Shown here: positions 34,301 through 43,509 of the stretch, in pieces
Position numbering within the stretch: the stretch's first letter is position 1
Layout: each line of letters begins with the position of its first letter
Source of the DNA: Fortiea contorta PCC 7126
GTDB lineage: Bacteria > Cyanobacteriota > Cyanobacteriia > Cyanobacteriales > Nostocaceae
Assembly: GCF_000332295.1 (NCBI RefSeq)
Contig: NZ_KB235930.1
Span: 4,739,895 to 4,803,894 of the forward strand
Direction: 5' to 3'
Length of the DNA: 64,000 nt
Translations under genes and position numbers: made by a program
The notes under the pieces: model-generated
Seen by the model: the letters and a program-made list of their open reading frames with translations, nothing else
What the model was told of the DNA's origin: nothing
The model's database searches: none

Positions 34301-35953
34301 TTAGAAAGTGAAAGTGGTACGCAGTGTACCAACGTAAATTGTGTCGTTGTTATTATTATGCTCTGGATTGAAGATGACCAATAAAGCAGGAGTGACGGAA
34401 ATATTATCGTTGATCTGTAGGCGGTACAGAGCTTCTAAGTGGTAAGAGGTGTCGTTATCTTTACGCCTAGTAGTTCTTGCGGCGGAAGTGAATGCATCAT
34501 TATCACTTACTTTAGGTGGTTGACCAAAAATCAGACCAAGCAAGTTGCCTTCTTTGCCAAAGTCTTTGAAGGCTACGGTTGCAGCCCAGTAATTCATTGA
34601 TGCTTCATCACCTTGATTCACACCCGTACCACTTGCCCTGGCTTCAGCGTTGCTGTAACCATACCAACCACCAATAGTTAACTTGGAACTGGGTTTGAAG
34701 GTAGCTTCTATACCGTAATGGTTGGCAGTAGTAGCAACTCCATTGAAGGGATTACCTGCGTATACACTACCTGTACCCTCAAACAAGTTTACACTGGATA
34801 AACTATTTTGATAGCTGTGAGCGTAGGTAAGACCAATATTAAATGCATTACTAGGCCTGAAAGCTACCTGACCAAGGGCTGTATAGGCACCATTTGTCAG
34901 ACCTCCATTTGAACCAGGATTGCTAGCTGTGCGAGCTATGTAAGCCGCAGATGCAGTGAAAGCTCCTGTAGGATTGAAAGTTATGGTTGCACCTGCACCA
35001 CCGACACCAGTGCGATAGATAGGACTAAATCGACCATAGCGAGATAAAGCGCCCTTACCATCACTGGCAAGATCAGGGTTGAAGGTGTTGATGTTGTCGT
35101 AGATGTTACCGCCTGCTGCATCAATTTTTACCCGCACTGCATTACTCAGGTTGAAAGCATAGTTAATTTTATCGATGGCAGTCTCATTGTTCTGATTTCC
35201 ATCAAAACCGAAGCGGGTCATATCAGTACCCGTCACATTTGTGTCATAGGCAGTGACGTTCCGGGATTGCAAGCGGATTTGCAATAGGTCTGTACCAACA
35301 AAACTTGATTCCAATCTCAGACGAACCCGGTCAGTTAGAATAGTATTAGAATCTAGGTTGGGAGCAGTACTTGGATTTACACCAGAAGAAACTGCCCTTA
35401 GATTGCTACCAAAAACATTAGATACGTTAAAAATTGCTTCCCCAATTAACTTGGTGGTAGTCGAGAACTGATTGGCTTCCAACTCAGCAGTGCGTACTTC
35501 TAAAGCATCTACGCGACCACGCAGGGTAGCTAGTTCCGCAGAAAATTCTTCTTGCAGACGCTGTAAGGTAGCCAAATCCTCTTTTGTTACTAAGTCAGCA
35601 GTAGCAGTAGCAATCAATTCGTTAACTCGGTCTAAACAGGCGTTCAAACCAGCGGCAAATTCATAGCGGGTCAAAGCGCGGTTGCCACGATAGGTGCTAT
35701 TGGGATAGCCTGCAATACAGCCGTAGCGCTCAACTAAGGACTGTAAGGCTTGGAATGCCCAGTCTGTGGGTTGCACGTCAGAAAACTGAGAAACTGATGT
35801 GACTTGACCAAAGTTGTCTGATTGGGCAGTCAACTGGTCTACAGTTATTACCTGTTCGTTAGCCTCAGCTGCTAAAGCGCTGTTAGCAGCGAAAAATATA
35901 GCGGCAACAATAACTGGACTGAGCCTTAGAACATTCCAGAATGGTTTGGTCAT
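34301..35953 (-). CDS. Iron-uptake-type outer-membrane porin (SLH + OprB)
   Basis: From MTKPFWNVLRLSPVIVAAIF; a signal peptide ends at SALAAEAN. Longer starts (35992, 36118) exist, but this one matches the usual start of Nostoc porins. The 550-residue protein has an SLH domain (VSQFSDVQPTDWAFQALQSL, AGYPNSTYRGNRALTRYEFA), a coiled-coil spacer (LATLQRLQEEFSAELATLRG) and a C-terminal OprB-like beta-barrel ending in aromatic TLRTTFTF. Such porins bind the cell wall through the SLH part and admit ions or small solutes. An inverted pair AATACAAC/GTTGTATT at 34161-34212 may end its transcript. Confidence 0.9.
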   Translation of the reverse strand: MTKPFWNVLRLSPVIVAAIFFAANSALAAEANEQVITVDQLTAQSDNFGQVTSVSQFSDVQPTDWAFQALQSLVERYGCIAGYPNSTYRGNRALTRYEFAAGLNACLDRVNELIATATADLVTKEDLATLQRLQEEFSAELATLRGRVDALEVRTAELEANQFSTTTKLIGEAIFNVSNVFGSNLRAVSSGVNPSTAPNLDSNTILTDRVRLRLESSFVGTDLLQIRLQSRNVTAYDTNVTGTDMTRFGFDGNQNNETAIDKINYAFNLSNAVRVKIDAAGGNIYDNINTFNPDLASDGKGALSRYGRFSPIYRTGVGGAGATITFNPTGAFTASAAYIARTASNPGSNGGLTNGAYTALGQVAFRPSNAFNIGLTYAHSYQNSLSSVNLFEGTGSVYAGNPFNGVATTANHYGIEATFKPSSKLTIGGWYGYSNAEARASGTGVNQGDEASMNYWAATVAFKDFGKEGNLLGLIFGQPPKVSDNDAFTSAARTTRRKDNDTSYHLEALYRLQINDNISVTPALLVIFNPEHNNNNDTIYVGTLRTTFTF

Positions 35954-36197
35954 GATTGTTTTCTCACTCACACCTAAATTTGATTCCGACATGATTTCTT
36001 GTCTCTTCAAACCTGAAAATCTAGTTACAGGATTCACTCCCATGACTAGAATATCAGAGCATGATGAAACTAGGATAAAATCACAGGTAAATGAATCAAA
36101 AAACCACCAAACACGCATCTATCACAATTTGCAGCCCTACTTCTAGCAATATGAGAGCTTAAAGCACCAGTTTTATAAACTCGAAGAATTGCTCTGA

Positions 36198-36683
36198 CTA
36201 AGGGTAGGTCTGAATCCGAGCTAGACCAAGTGAGATTTCTTGAGTGAATCCAACTTTATTGGCATAAACTTGGTACTGCCAAGTTGCAGCATAGCCTGGT
36301 TCATAGATTTGAGTATTGACTCCTCTCATTAAAATTGAGAGTTTTGTCTCAGGGTCTATTGGTTGTGAAAAAGCTACAGTAGCTTTTTGTCCATTCATAG
36401 AAACTGTCGTGGGAATTTTTTGCCCTGATTGATTTTTTACCTCAATTCCTCTATCAATTTTCACTCCTTCAGGCAAATTAATTGTAAGTCCTGCCAGAGG
36501 TTTACCCTGCACATGGACTTCAAATTGGTGAGTAGCATCTGTGGCATAAGTAGTATTAGGAATGGCAGCACTTTTCATCAAATGAGAAGCGCTAAAATCA
36601 CTTGGTTTTCCGCTTGCAAAAACAGCATCAACTGAAGATGTAAATGCCATTGTGAATGCAACAGTATAAATTAAGCTTTTCAT
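36198..36683 (-). CDS. DUF2808 exported protein (a)
   Basis: 161 residues with a signal peptide (MKSLIYTVAFTMAFTSSVDA) and the beta-rich DUF2808 domain: HQFEVHVQGKPLAGLTINLP, VKNQSGQKIPTTVSMNGQ, and QEISLGLARIQTYP at the end. Function of the family is unknown; it is common in cyanobacteria. Preceded by a TTCAT box at 36743, so likely under the metal two-component system. A paralogue follows at 36791. Confidence 0.8.
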   Translation of the reverse strand: MKSLIYTVAFTMAFTSSVDAVFASGKPSDFSASHLMKSAAIPNTTYATDATHQFEVHVQGKPLAGLTINLPEGVKIDRGIEVKNQSGQKIPTTVSMNGQKATVAFSQPIDPETKLSILMRGVNTQIYEPGYAATWQYQVYANKVGFTQEISLGLARIQTYP

Positions 36684-36742
36684 TTTGATTCTCCTTAAAA
36701 ACTAGTTCAATTCACTTTCTATTATCAGTTTGACATTCACAG

Positions 36743-36760
36743 ATGAAATCTCAATGAAAT
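36743..36760 (-). promoter_or_regulatory. TTCAT box of DUF2808 gene (a)
   Basis: Minus strand ATTTCATTGAGATTTCAT, then TGTCAA and TGATAAT 15 bp after the box, giving a leader of about 40 nt. Confidence 0.65.
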
Positions 36761-36790
36761 CCCATAGTTTTTTAGTGAAACAAGGTTGTA

Positions 36791-37276
36791 TTAGTAAGTA
36801 CGAAACCAAGCAAAACCTATGGGAATTTCTGCATCAATACCAACCTCTCTAGCTGAGAAGCTGTAGACAGAACCATTACCAAGATTTCGCCTTTTTATTT
36901 TATTAAGGTCAATATCAAACTTAGTGTTAGGAGCAACTGGTTCGGCGAAAGCTAGTAGTATTGTTTTCCCGTTAACAGATACATTAGTGTTAATTTTCTG
37001 CCCATTTTCATCCACGACATCGATATCCTGAATGCTATTACTTATAGTTACATTGTCTGGAACTTTAATAAGTAGTTGGGTAACAGCTTTGCTATTTTGG
37101 GGAATGTGCAACCGGAAAGTATGTCTAAAAGTTCCCCAGCGTATGGGAGGGAATTGTGAATTTCCATCAATATGGGGAACTCTACCATCATCTGTTCTAG
37201 CAGTTGCATAGCTAGGAGCAATAATAGCTGTGCTACTCAGAGTCAATACAATAGCATAAATCAATGACCTCTTCAT
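36791..37276 (-). CDS. DUF2808 exported protein (b)
   Basis: I use the ATG giving MKRSLIYAIVLTLSSTAIIA because GGAGGAAAAT stands right before it. 161 residues: signal peptide, then the DUF2808 domain (FRHTFRLHIPQNSKAVTQLL, VDENGQKINTNVSVNGKT, ending IPIGFAWFRTY). Tandem paralogue of the gene at 36198. A TTCAT box lies at 37377. Confidence 0.8.
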   Translation of the reverse strand: MKRSLIYAIVLTLSSTAIIAPSYATARTDDGRVPHIDGNSQFPPIRWGTFRHTFRLHIPQNSKAVTQLLIKVPDNVTISNSIQDIDVVDENGQKINTNVSVNGKTILLAFAEPVAPNTKFDIDLNKIKRRNLGNGSVYSFSAREVGIDAEIPIGFAWFRTY

Positions 37277-37376
37277 ATTTTCCTCCAAAATAATTAAGTA
37301 CATTAGTTAGATTACAGGTTTATTCTTTGTGAATGAACCTTTACAAAACCAGTTTGACAGGTCACTATGAAATTAA

Positions 37377-37394
37377 GATGAAATAATCAGTTTG
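37377..37394 (-). promoter_or_regulatory. TTCAT box of DUF2808 gene (b)
   Basis: Minus strand ATTTCATCTTAATTTCAT followed by CCTGTCAAACTGG and TTGTAAAG; about 100 bp before the start codon. Confidence 0.65.
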
Positions 37395-37487
37395 CAAAAA
37401 AATTAACATTGCAAAGCATAAATTAGAAAAAATACAATTAACAAAAAGCTTTGTGTCCTGGTTCTCACCAACATTTGTCTCGCGTGC

Positions 37488-38758
37488 CTGAAGGGGAGAC
37501 GAAATAAGCTACAATATAGATTCAATAAGCTTCATGGCTCTTAAACCTTGTTGATAATGCTTCCACTTATTACGATTAATTCTCATTAATTGTGTGACTA
37601 AATCAATACAGCTATCCTTGAAATGTACCCATGTTTGACCATATAAGCCGATATAAAAACTACTGTGTCTCCGTTGAGAACGACTCCTTTCTTTAATCCG
37701 AGCTATATATTTTTGGATTCCTTTGCGTTTAATAAGTTGACCATTAATTGTTGCAGAGGTGTAAGCGATCGCTATCAACAAAACTAGAGAAATAAAACGT
37801 TCACCTTGAACATTAGTGTTTTCTAAGTTATAGCCACCTGTTTTGAAATCTCTAAACATTTCTTCAATATCAAATCGCTTTTTGTAAGCAGCAATTGCTG
37901 ACTCTAGGGTGTCAAAATTTGTTAAAATAAACCATGCTTCTTTGGGTGCTACTCCGTTAATTTTACGTTGCCACTTACCAGCCACATTAAAACTGATAAA
38001 ACCCTGAGTCTTTGTTACCTTAACTCCCTTGATAAAAAAAGATACTCCAGGAGTTAATCCTAAACTGCTTAACTCCATAAACATATCTTGTTTAATTTCT
38101 ACAAATTCATTCTTTTTCAATCGCAAACAAAAATATACATCCTTGCTCTGAAGGTACTTTGCTAGTTTTACCGAGCAAAATTCTCTATCCCCCAACACAC
38201 AGATTTTATAATCTTTTCATATTGCTATAACTGGCGATAATATTTTCTGCTGTTCCGTGAGATTACTACTACCTAATTTGGGCAGCAAACTAAAATATAT
38301 TGGTATGGCTCTTTTATCCCAAATCACGCTGACCATTAATAAGTTTATCCGACTCCAATTAGTCCTATCAATTGCTATATAAATAATTTTTTCATTCTGG
38401 AAGTAGTTTGCTATTAGTTCTTGAATAATTGGCAACCAAACTTTTTCAATTGTGAGATTTGGTAATGATAAAAATCTTTGTATTCTTTTTCTTCTGCTTT
38501 CAAATTTAATTCCCAAAGGTAGCGCATTCGCTAATTTTTCTAAAGTTACTTCTTTGATTGACTGCAACAGATGTATCAAAATTTTTAGCAACAGATATTC
38601 TGCTAAACTCAATTGACTTTTTAAGTGCTTTTGGTACAATATAGCTAACATTATCATTAAGTAGGTCTTATTGACAAAACTAGACCTACCTTTTTCTATC
38701 ACAAAACGCTACCCATCTTATACACCAAGCTTTTTAGGCTGTTTCGTCTCCCCTCCAG
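37488..38758 (-). mobile_element. IS4-family element, 1271 bp, copy 1
   Basis: Ends CTGAAGGGGAGACGAAA and CTGGAGGGGAGACGAAA (inverted), flanked by an exact 9-bp duplication CTCGCGTGC (37479-37487 and 38759-38767). Identical in length to the copy at 53532-54802, in opposite orientation. Confidence 0.92.
37509..38702 (-). pseudogene. IS4-family transposase with internal stop
   Basis: Matches the intact 53588-54781 copy along its length, but near 38217 the Leu codon TTG is TGA, splitting it into 161- and 229-residue frames. No net length change. The element could still be mobilised by the intact copy. Confidence 0.85.
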
Positions 38759-38784
38759 CTCGCGTGCATAGCCACCATTAAGCT

Positions 38785-38965
38785 TATCCCTCTTCTGTCA
38801 CTCTCCATAGATAAAAATCTATAATTCTTACTGCATAAGAGTTTCAGGATAAAACAATGATAATGCTTATCATATTAGAAAATAAAGTCACAAACCCAGT
38901 CCCAGTCAGAGTTTTAAACATTGCTTTTGATTTGTGTTTCCGGAGAGTGACAAAAGCGGGTTATA
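38785..38965. mobile_element. Non-autonomous (MITE-like) relative of the IS701 element
   Basis: About 181 bp with ends TATCCCTCTTCTGTCACTCT and, inverted, TATAACCCGCTTTTGTCACT, clearly related to the IS701-like ends at 23552 and 39981. The inside is non-coding. Confidence 0.65.
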
Positions 38966-38987
38966 AAATTTAATATGGGAAGTCAAA

Positions 38988-39005
38988 ATGAAATTAAGAT
39001 GAGAT
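38988..39005 (-). promoter_or_regulatory. TTCAT box cut off from its gene
   Basis: Minus strand ATCTCATCTTAATTTCAT with TTGACT and TATAAC downstream. The MITE at 38785-38965 begins 23 bp downstream and an IS follows, so the original target was displaced. Confidence 0.5.
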
Positions 39006-39038
39006 CTAATGCTGTACCCTGGTATTCTATAAGAAAAC

Positions 39039-39063
39039 AGGCTTATAGTTGTACTATAAGCCT
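39039..39063 (-). terminator. Intrinsic terminator (minus strand)
   Basis: Perfect 11-bp stem AGGCTTATAGT/ACTATAAGCCT, 3-nt loop, followed on the minus strand by GTTTTCTT. A partial TTCAT box (39120-39135) lies upstream, so a short transcript of under 100 nt may end here. Confidence 0.65.
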
Positions 39064-39417
39064 ATCAAGTTTGTGAAACATGAGGAACATATCTCTAAAA
39101 TTTATTATATAAAAAGGAAATAAAATCAAGATGAAATACAGGTAAACATATATTTTTTTTTGTACTAAAAATATTTTATTAACTTCTAAGCTCAAAAATA
39201 TACTATCTTAATTTTGCTTGAGTTCATACCATTTCACGAAAAACTTGATACAGATACAGCACTTTGCAAGTAAATGAAGTACACCCTTCTCTTGCTTGAG
39301 GCCACGGTGAATTACCCCCTTAGAGGGTGTTTATAAATAAAAAATAAAGAGCACTGCAATCATTACCGATGACAGGTATTTTCAAAAAAGACACTCGTCA
39401 TATTTGAATCGGATGCC

Positions 39418-39980
39418 ATGAGTCGAAAATCATACCCCACAGACATTTCCGATGCAGAATGGGATTTGATTAAATCCGAATGGCACTAAGAAAAGATACA
39501 GCCCTTGCTCTGACTGGTTCCCAGCCTCTAGGCAGGGAACCCATTCTGGGAGGCTCCGCCTCCAGTAGCTTGACAAGAGGCTCTGCCTCTTTTAAATACA
39601 TTCCCAGCCTCCAGGCTGGGAACCAGATGACACAAGCCTTTGGGCTTTTCTTAGTGCCATTCGATTAAATCCCTTATTCCGGCAGAACGAAAGCAAAAAC
39701 GTGGAAAAAAGCGTGAAGTCGATATGAGGGAAGTGGTAAATGCGATTTTTTACATCTTGCGTGCAGGCTGCTCATGGCGAATGATGCCACATGATTTACC
39801 AGCATGGCAAACTGTATACTCGTATTTTCAACGTTGGCAACGTAAAGGTGTGTGGGAAAAAATTCACTTTAATTCTGCGATCGCAACTCAGGGACATCTG
39901 TGGACGAGACATAGAACCATCAGCCGGAATTATCGACTCTCAAACTGTGAAAACGACTGAAAAAGGAGGAATCAAGGGCT
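39418..39980 (+). pseudogene. IS5-family transposase remnant
   Basis: Starts MSRKSYPTDISDAEWDLIKS, is interrupted by a 185-bp inserted element, resumes PAERKQKRGKKREVDMREVV, frameshifts near 39876, and reaches [20 protein letters not shown] before being cut by the IS701-like copy B. The 5' end of the element (GAGGGTGTTTATAAATAA) is at 39323. Confidence 0.75.
39478..39662. mobile_element. PATE/MITE-like palindromic element with 10-bp TSD
   Basis: 185 bp with 18-bp terminal inverted repeats GAATGGCACTAAGAAAAG and an exact 10-bp target duplication GATTAAATCC (39468-39477, 39663-39672). The interior carries nested palindromes of the TTCCCAGCCTCCAGGCTGGGAA and GGAGGCTCCGCCTCC kind, split into arms here. 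This matches palindrome-associated transposable elements described in Nostoc-type genomes. It has landed in the first codons of an IS5 transposase. Confidence 0.85.
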
Positions 39981-41432
39981 ATCCCTCTTCTGTCACTTTC
40001 CGGGTATTCTGAATAAAAGAATAAAAAAAGAAAACCTTGAAAGGTAAGTAGGGCAATGGATGTAGAATTACAAATCCTCAAGCATTTGCCAAGAGATGCT
40101 CACCCAACAGTTACCATCATAGATGAATATTGTGCAGAGTATAAAGACCTGTTTAAAGAAGTAAGAAATTATGAGTGTTTCAAATATTTACATCTGGGAA
40201 TAATGTCACCAATTAAAAGAAAATCGTTACCAGAGATAGCGAAAGCCGTAAGTATAAACTCTGCACAGTCATTACATCATTTTTTAGCTAATTCAGATTG
40301 GTCAGTAGAGGAATTAAAACAACGAAGATTAAATCGACTAAAAACAGCATTAGATGGCAATGCGATTACAGTAGTAATAGATGAAACAGGAGACAGGAAA
40401 AAGGAAAGAAGACTGATTATGTAGCTAGGCAATATTTAGGGAGTGTCGGAAAAGTCGATAATGGAATAGTTTCAGTGAATGCTTATGGACTTTACTCTAA
40501 TATAACTTTTCCTTTAAGTGTAAAAATATTCAAACCAAAAGGGACGCTAAAATCAGGAGATAAATATAAAACTAAAATAGAATTAGCATCAGAAATTATT
40601 ACGGAGCTAATTGAATCAGGCTTTAATATTAAATTAGTACTAGCAGATAGTTTGTATGGTGAAAGTAGCCAATTTATTAGAAAACTAGCTGAATATCAAC
40701 TAGATTATGTTGTAGCAATAAGAAGTAATCATGGAGTCTGGTTGCCAGCAGGACAGAGCGTTAGGGCGAATAAATGGTGTAAATTTGAAAAAACATTTAG
40801 CAATCAGAAATCAGAAATTAGATACATTAGGGAAATAATTTATGGTAAAAAAAGAGCCATAACTTACTGGGAAATAACCACTGATCCAGAAACCATGCCA
40901 GAGAATTCAACTTCTTTCGTAATGACAAATCTTCAAGGTAATCTCAAGAAAACTTTAGGAGATTTATATGGATTAAGAACCTGGGTAGAATATGGTTTTC
41001 GACAGTGTAAACAGGAACTAGGTTGGACAAATTATCGGTTCACAAATTTTCAACATATTGAGAGATGGTGGGAAATGATTTTTTGTGTTTACACAATGAT
41101 TAGTTTAAATTCTTCCGCCTTGTTAGGCTTAAATCTATCTCGTAAAATTGAACCTGAGTTACAAGAAAATAGTGATGCTAATTTTTCTAATCATCAACAA
41201 TGGAACCATGAATCCGGATGGAAAAATACTTTAAATAATCTACGTCTCATTGCCCAACCACTCTTACTATTTTGGTTGATTTATCCCTGGATACATATTT
41301 TCCCTAATTCTCATTTATTGCTGGGATTCAATCAATTAATTAGTGCAATGAATCAATTTAAACCCTATTATGCTTCTGGATAATTTCGCTTAGTTACTAC
41401 TTGCTCATTCCGGAAAGTGACAGAAGAGGGAT
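39981..41432 (+). mobile_element. IS701-like element, copy B
   Basis: 1452 bp, same ends as copy A at 23552, one base shorter. Its left flank is an IS5 remnant and its right flank is merR-derived sequence, so a deletion has occurred next to it. Confidence 0.85.
40056..41383 (+). pseudogene. IS701-family transposase, frameshifted
   Basis: One A is missing from the A-run near 40398 (copy A has six), which shifts the frame after DETGDRKK and stops it at 40424; the rest is intact from 40475. A Glu-to-Gln change in SQFIRK is also seen. Confidence 0.85.
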
Positions 41433-41473
41433 ATCGTATCCTTTCGTTTACCTGTAAAATTATCCCAACCTGA

Positions 41474-42383
41474 GAGGGTGTTTGAAAAGTCAGGGATGTT
41501 GTAAAAAAGCTCTCTCAGTATACGCTGTGAATAGATAATAAACAGCACCGAGAGAGCGACATGAGTAAAGCTTACCTCAGTAACCTGAGCCGCGCACAAT
41601 ATGAATTTCTTAGCGACTTGATTCCAGAAGGGAAACCGGGTGGTCGTAAGCGTGAAGTCGATATGTGGGAAGTCCTGAATGCAATTTTTTACATCCTGCT
41701 AGAAGGAGTGAGATGGCGTTCGCTACCTGGGGACTTTCCTACGAGAGCAAACAGTGTACACATATTTCCGAAACTGGCGTAAAGACGGGACATGGTTGCA
41801 CATTCACGATAGTCTCCGAGAATGGACGAGAATCGAAATTGAACGTCATCCGAGTCCATCGGAAGCGATAATTGATAGCCAAAGCGTCAAGAGTGCGGCA
41901 ATGGTGAGTCAATCAGTAGGCTTTGATGCTGGCAAGAAAATTAAAGGACGCAAGCGATTTATGACCGTTGATACCTTGGGGTTAGTGCTGCGGGTCTTGG
42001 TAACAGCAGCCAATGTCGGTGAGCGAGAAGGAGGCAAACAAGTTCTCCAACGAGTTAAACAGTCTCAGCCACAATCTCGGTTAACCACCATCTGGGTTGA
42101 TGGTGGCTTTGATGGAGAACCGTTCATGCAGTGGGTCATGAATTTTTGTCGCTGGATTGTACAGGTGGTGCTGCGACCAGAGCAAACCAAGGGCTTTGTT
42201 TTGCTCAAAAAACGTTGGGTGGTGGAACGCACTTTTGGCTGGTTCATGGGATGTCGGCGATTGGTCAGAGATTATGAATTATTGCCCGAAACCTCAGAAA
42301 CGTTTATCTACCTTGCAATGATCCGTATTATGGTGAAGCGATTGGCTTAATTTTTGACTCCCTAAAACTTTTCAAACATCCTC
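41474..42383 (+). mobile_element. IS5-family element, 910 bp, second type
   Basis: Ends GAGGGTGTTTGAAAAGT and reverse complement of GAGGATGTTTGAAAAGT, flanked by TGA on both sides (41471-41473, 42384-42386). It has inserted in the 3' part of a merR gene read on the minus strand. Confidence 0.88.
41561..42350 (+). pseudogene. IS5-family transposase, frameshifted
   Basis: Related to the 32861 transposase. One extra base near 41745 (expected FPTWQTVYTYFRNW, found FPTRANSVHIF) splits it into frames 41561-41782 and 41754-42350. Catalytic regions AIIDSQSVKSAAM and RWVVERTFGWFMGC lie in the second frame. Confidence 0.8.
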
Positions 42384-42740
42384 TGAGAGTAATTCTGTTA
42401 GTTCATCTCTTAAAGTTAATAGCTCTTCAATCTGATGGTCAATCTCATTCACCTTATCTTCCAGCTTTTGTTTAACTTCACCACAAGGCAGATTTCCTTC
42501 ATCATGTATATTAAGAAGATTTTTGATTTCTTCAAGACTAAGACCAAGACTTTGCGCCCGTTTAATAAATGCTAAACGTGTAAGCACATCTGATGAAAAT
42601 TTCCGAAAACCACCCTCTGTTCTTCCAGAAGAATTAAGTAGACCTAGACTTTCATAATAGCGAACTGTCCTGATGGGCACTCCGCTTAAAGCTGTTACTT
42701 GACCAATTAAAAGCGGCTTTTTATCCTGCTGAGTTAACAT
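42372..42740 (-). CDS. MerR-family regulator, C-terminus replaced by IS
   Basis: 122 residues: MerR helix-turn-helix (LIGQVTALSGVPIRTVRYYE), wing, and dimerisation helix (LEDKVNEIDHQIEELLTLRD). One Cys is visible (NLPCGEV), as in CueR/ZntR-like proteins. The last codons (EDV, stop) come from the end of the inserted IS5 element; the lost tail (GWDNFTGKRKDTI) can be read at 41473-41434 on the other side. If the tail held the metal-binding Cys, the protein may not respond normally. Confidence 0.8.
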   Translation of the reverse strand: MLTQQDKKPLLIGQVTALSGVPIRTVRYYESLGLLNSSGRTEGGFRKFSSDVLTRLAFIKRAQSLGLSLEEIKNLLNIHDEGNLPCGEVKQKLEDKVNEIDHQIEELLTLRDELTELLSEDV

Positions 42741-42886
42741 GGCATACTTTGAAGTTAATTAGCTAATCTATGATAATCAAAATTGTATTTTAAAGAGGTT
42801 TTTAAGAAACTTAGTATTTAAATACATCGATAGCTTAGGACATGAAAAGAGCTAATTAAAGCACTAATGCTTAGTATGATTATATA

Positions 42887-42922
42887 CTATTAGTTTGTTT
42901 CTAGCTAGAAACAAACTAATAG
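42887..42922. repeat. Perfect 36-bp palindrome
   Basis: CTATTAGTTTGTTTCTAG followed at once by its reverse complement, no loop. It lies between the divergent merR (42740) and the end of the thioredoxin-like gene (42980). No U-tract follows on either strand, so a cruciform or a binding site is as likely as a terminator. Confidence 0.85.
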
Positions 42923-42979
42923 CTCACTTGCACGAATTTGCCACTCGAACGGGTAGTAAATTCCTTGTTCTTACTGCTT

Positions 42980-43231
42980 CTAATTTAAGGGCTGACCTAC
43001 ACCAGCAGATTGGAGTTGCTCTCGACTGGGTTTACCAGTCACAACCAGTTTTCCATTGATTGCGATCGCAGGCACTGCATTCACTCCATACTGCTGGGCT
43101 TTCTCCTGTTCTTGTCGCAAGTTATAAACCGATACTTCACAATTAGGGCAAGTCAATTCTTGCACCAATTGAACTGTTTCATCGCAAAGAGGACAGTCAG
43201 CAGTAAAAATTTCTATTTGACGTTTTGTCAT
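42980..43231 (-). CDS. Thioredoxin/glutaredoxin-fold small protein
   Basis: Start at MTKRQIEIFTADCPLC because GGTGG precedes it; 83 residues. Two CxxC sites (DCPLC and TCPNC), the cis-Pro loop NAVPAIAIN and a GKPSREQL end define a compact thioredoxin-like fold, as found beside mercury and copper resistance genes. It is controlled by a MerR-type promoter (43262-43293). Confidence 0.8.
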   Translation of the reverse strand: MTKRQIEIFTADCPLCDETVQLVQELTCPNCEVSVYNLRQEQEKAQQYGVNAVPAIAINGKLVVTGKPSREQLQSAGVGQPLN

Positions 43232-43261
43232 GATATCCACCAAAATTCTTTTTACTCATTC

Positions 43262-43293
43262 ATTCTGAAGCCTCTAGCCGGCTATAGAGTCAA
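43262..43293 (-). promoter_or_regulatory. MerR-type promoter of the thioredoxin-like gene
   Basis: Minus strand TTGACT (43293-43288), 20-bp spacer with dyad CTATAGCCGGCTAGAG, CAGAAT -10 (43267-43262); the start codon is 31 bp after the -10. Confidence 0.75.
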
Positions 43294-43450
43294 CCCCATA
43301 GGTAAATATTATTTTCCAAATAACCTCAATTAAAATTATTTGGACATATCATCTCCTCAAATTTGGAACTTTGGCTCATCAAGTTTTAAGCTAATATTTT
43401 TGCCCACAAGTATTGTAATTAAACTTTACACAAAATTTTCCAATTATCAC

Positions 43451-43482
43451 TTGACTCTCTAGCTGACTATAGACTTTAAAGT
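43451..43482 (+). promoter_or_regulatory. MerR-type promoter of merR (43510)
   Basis: TTGACT at 43451, 20-bp spacer CTCTAGCTGACTATAGACTT, TAAAGT at 43477. The regulator probably controls itself. Confidence 0.75.
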
Positions 43483-43509
43483 TATAACAACACATAGTAG
43501 TAAATAACT

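Noticed and set aside
41405-41599. Minus-strand 64-codon frame reading LSGWDNFTGKRKDTISLF
   Set aside because: It crosses two IS ends. The middle part is the lost tail of the merR gene, not a gene of its own.
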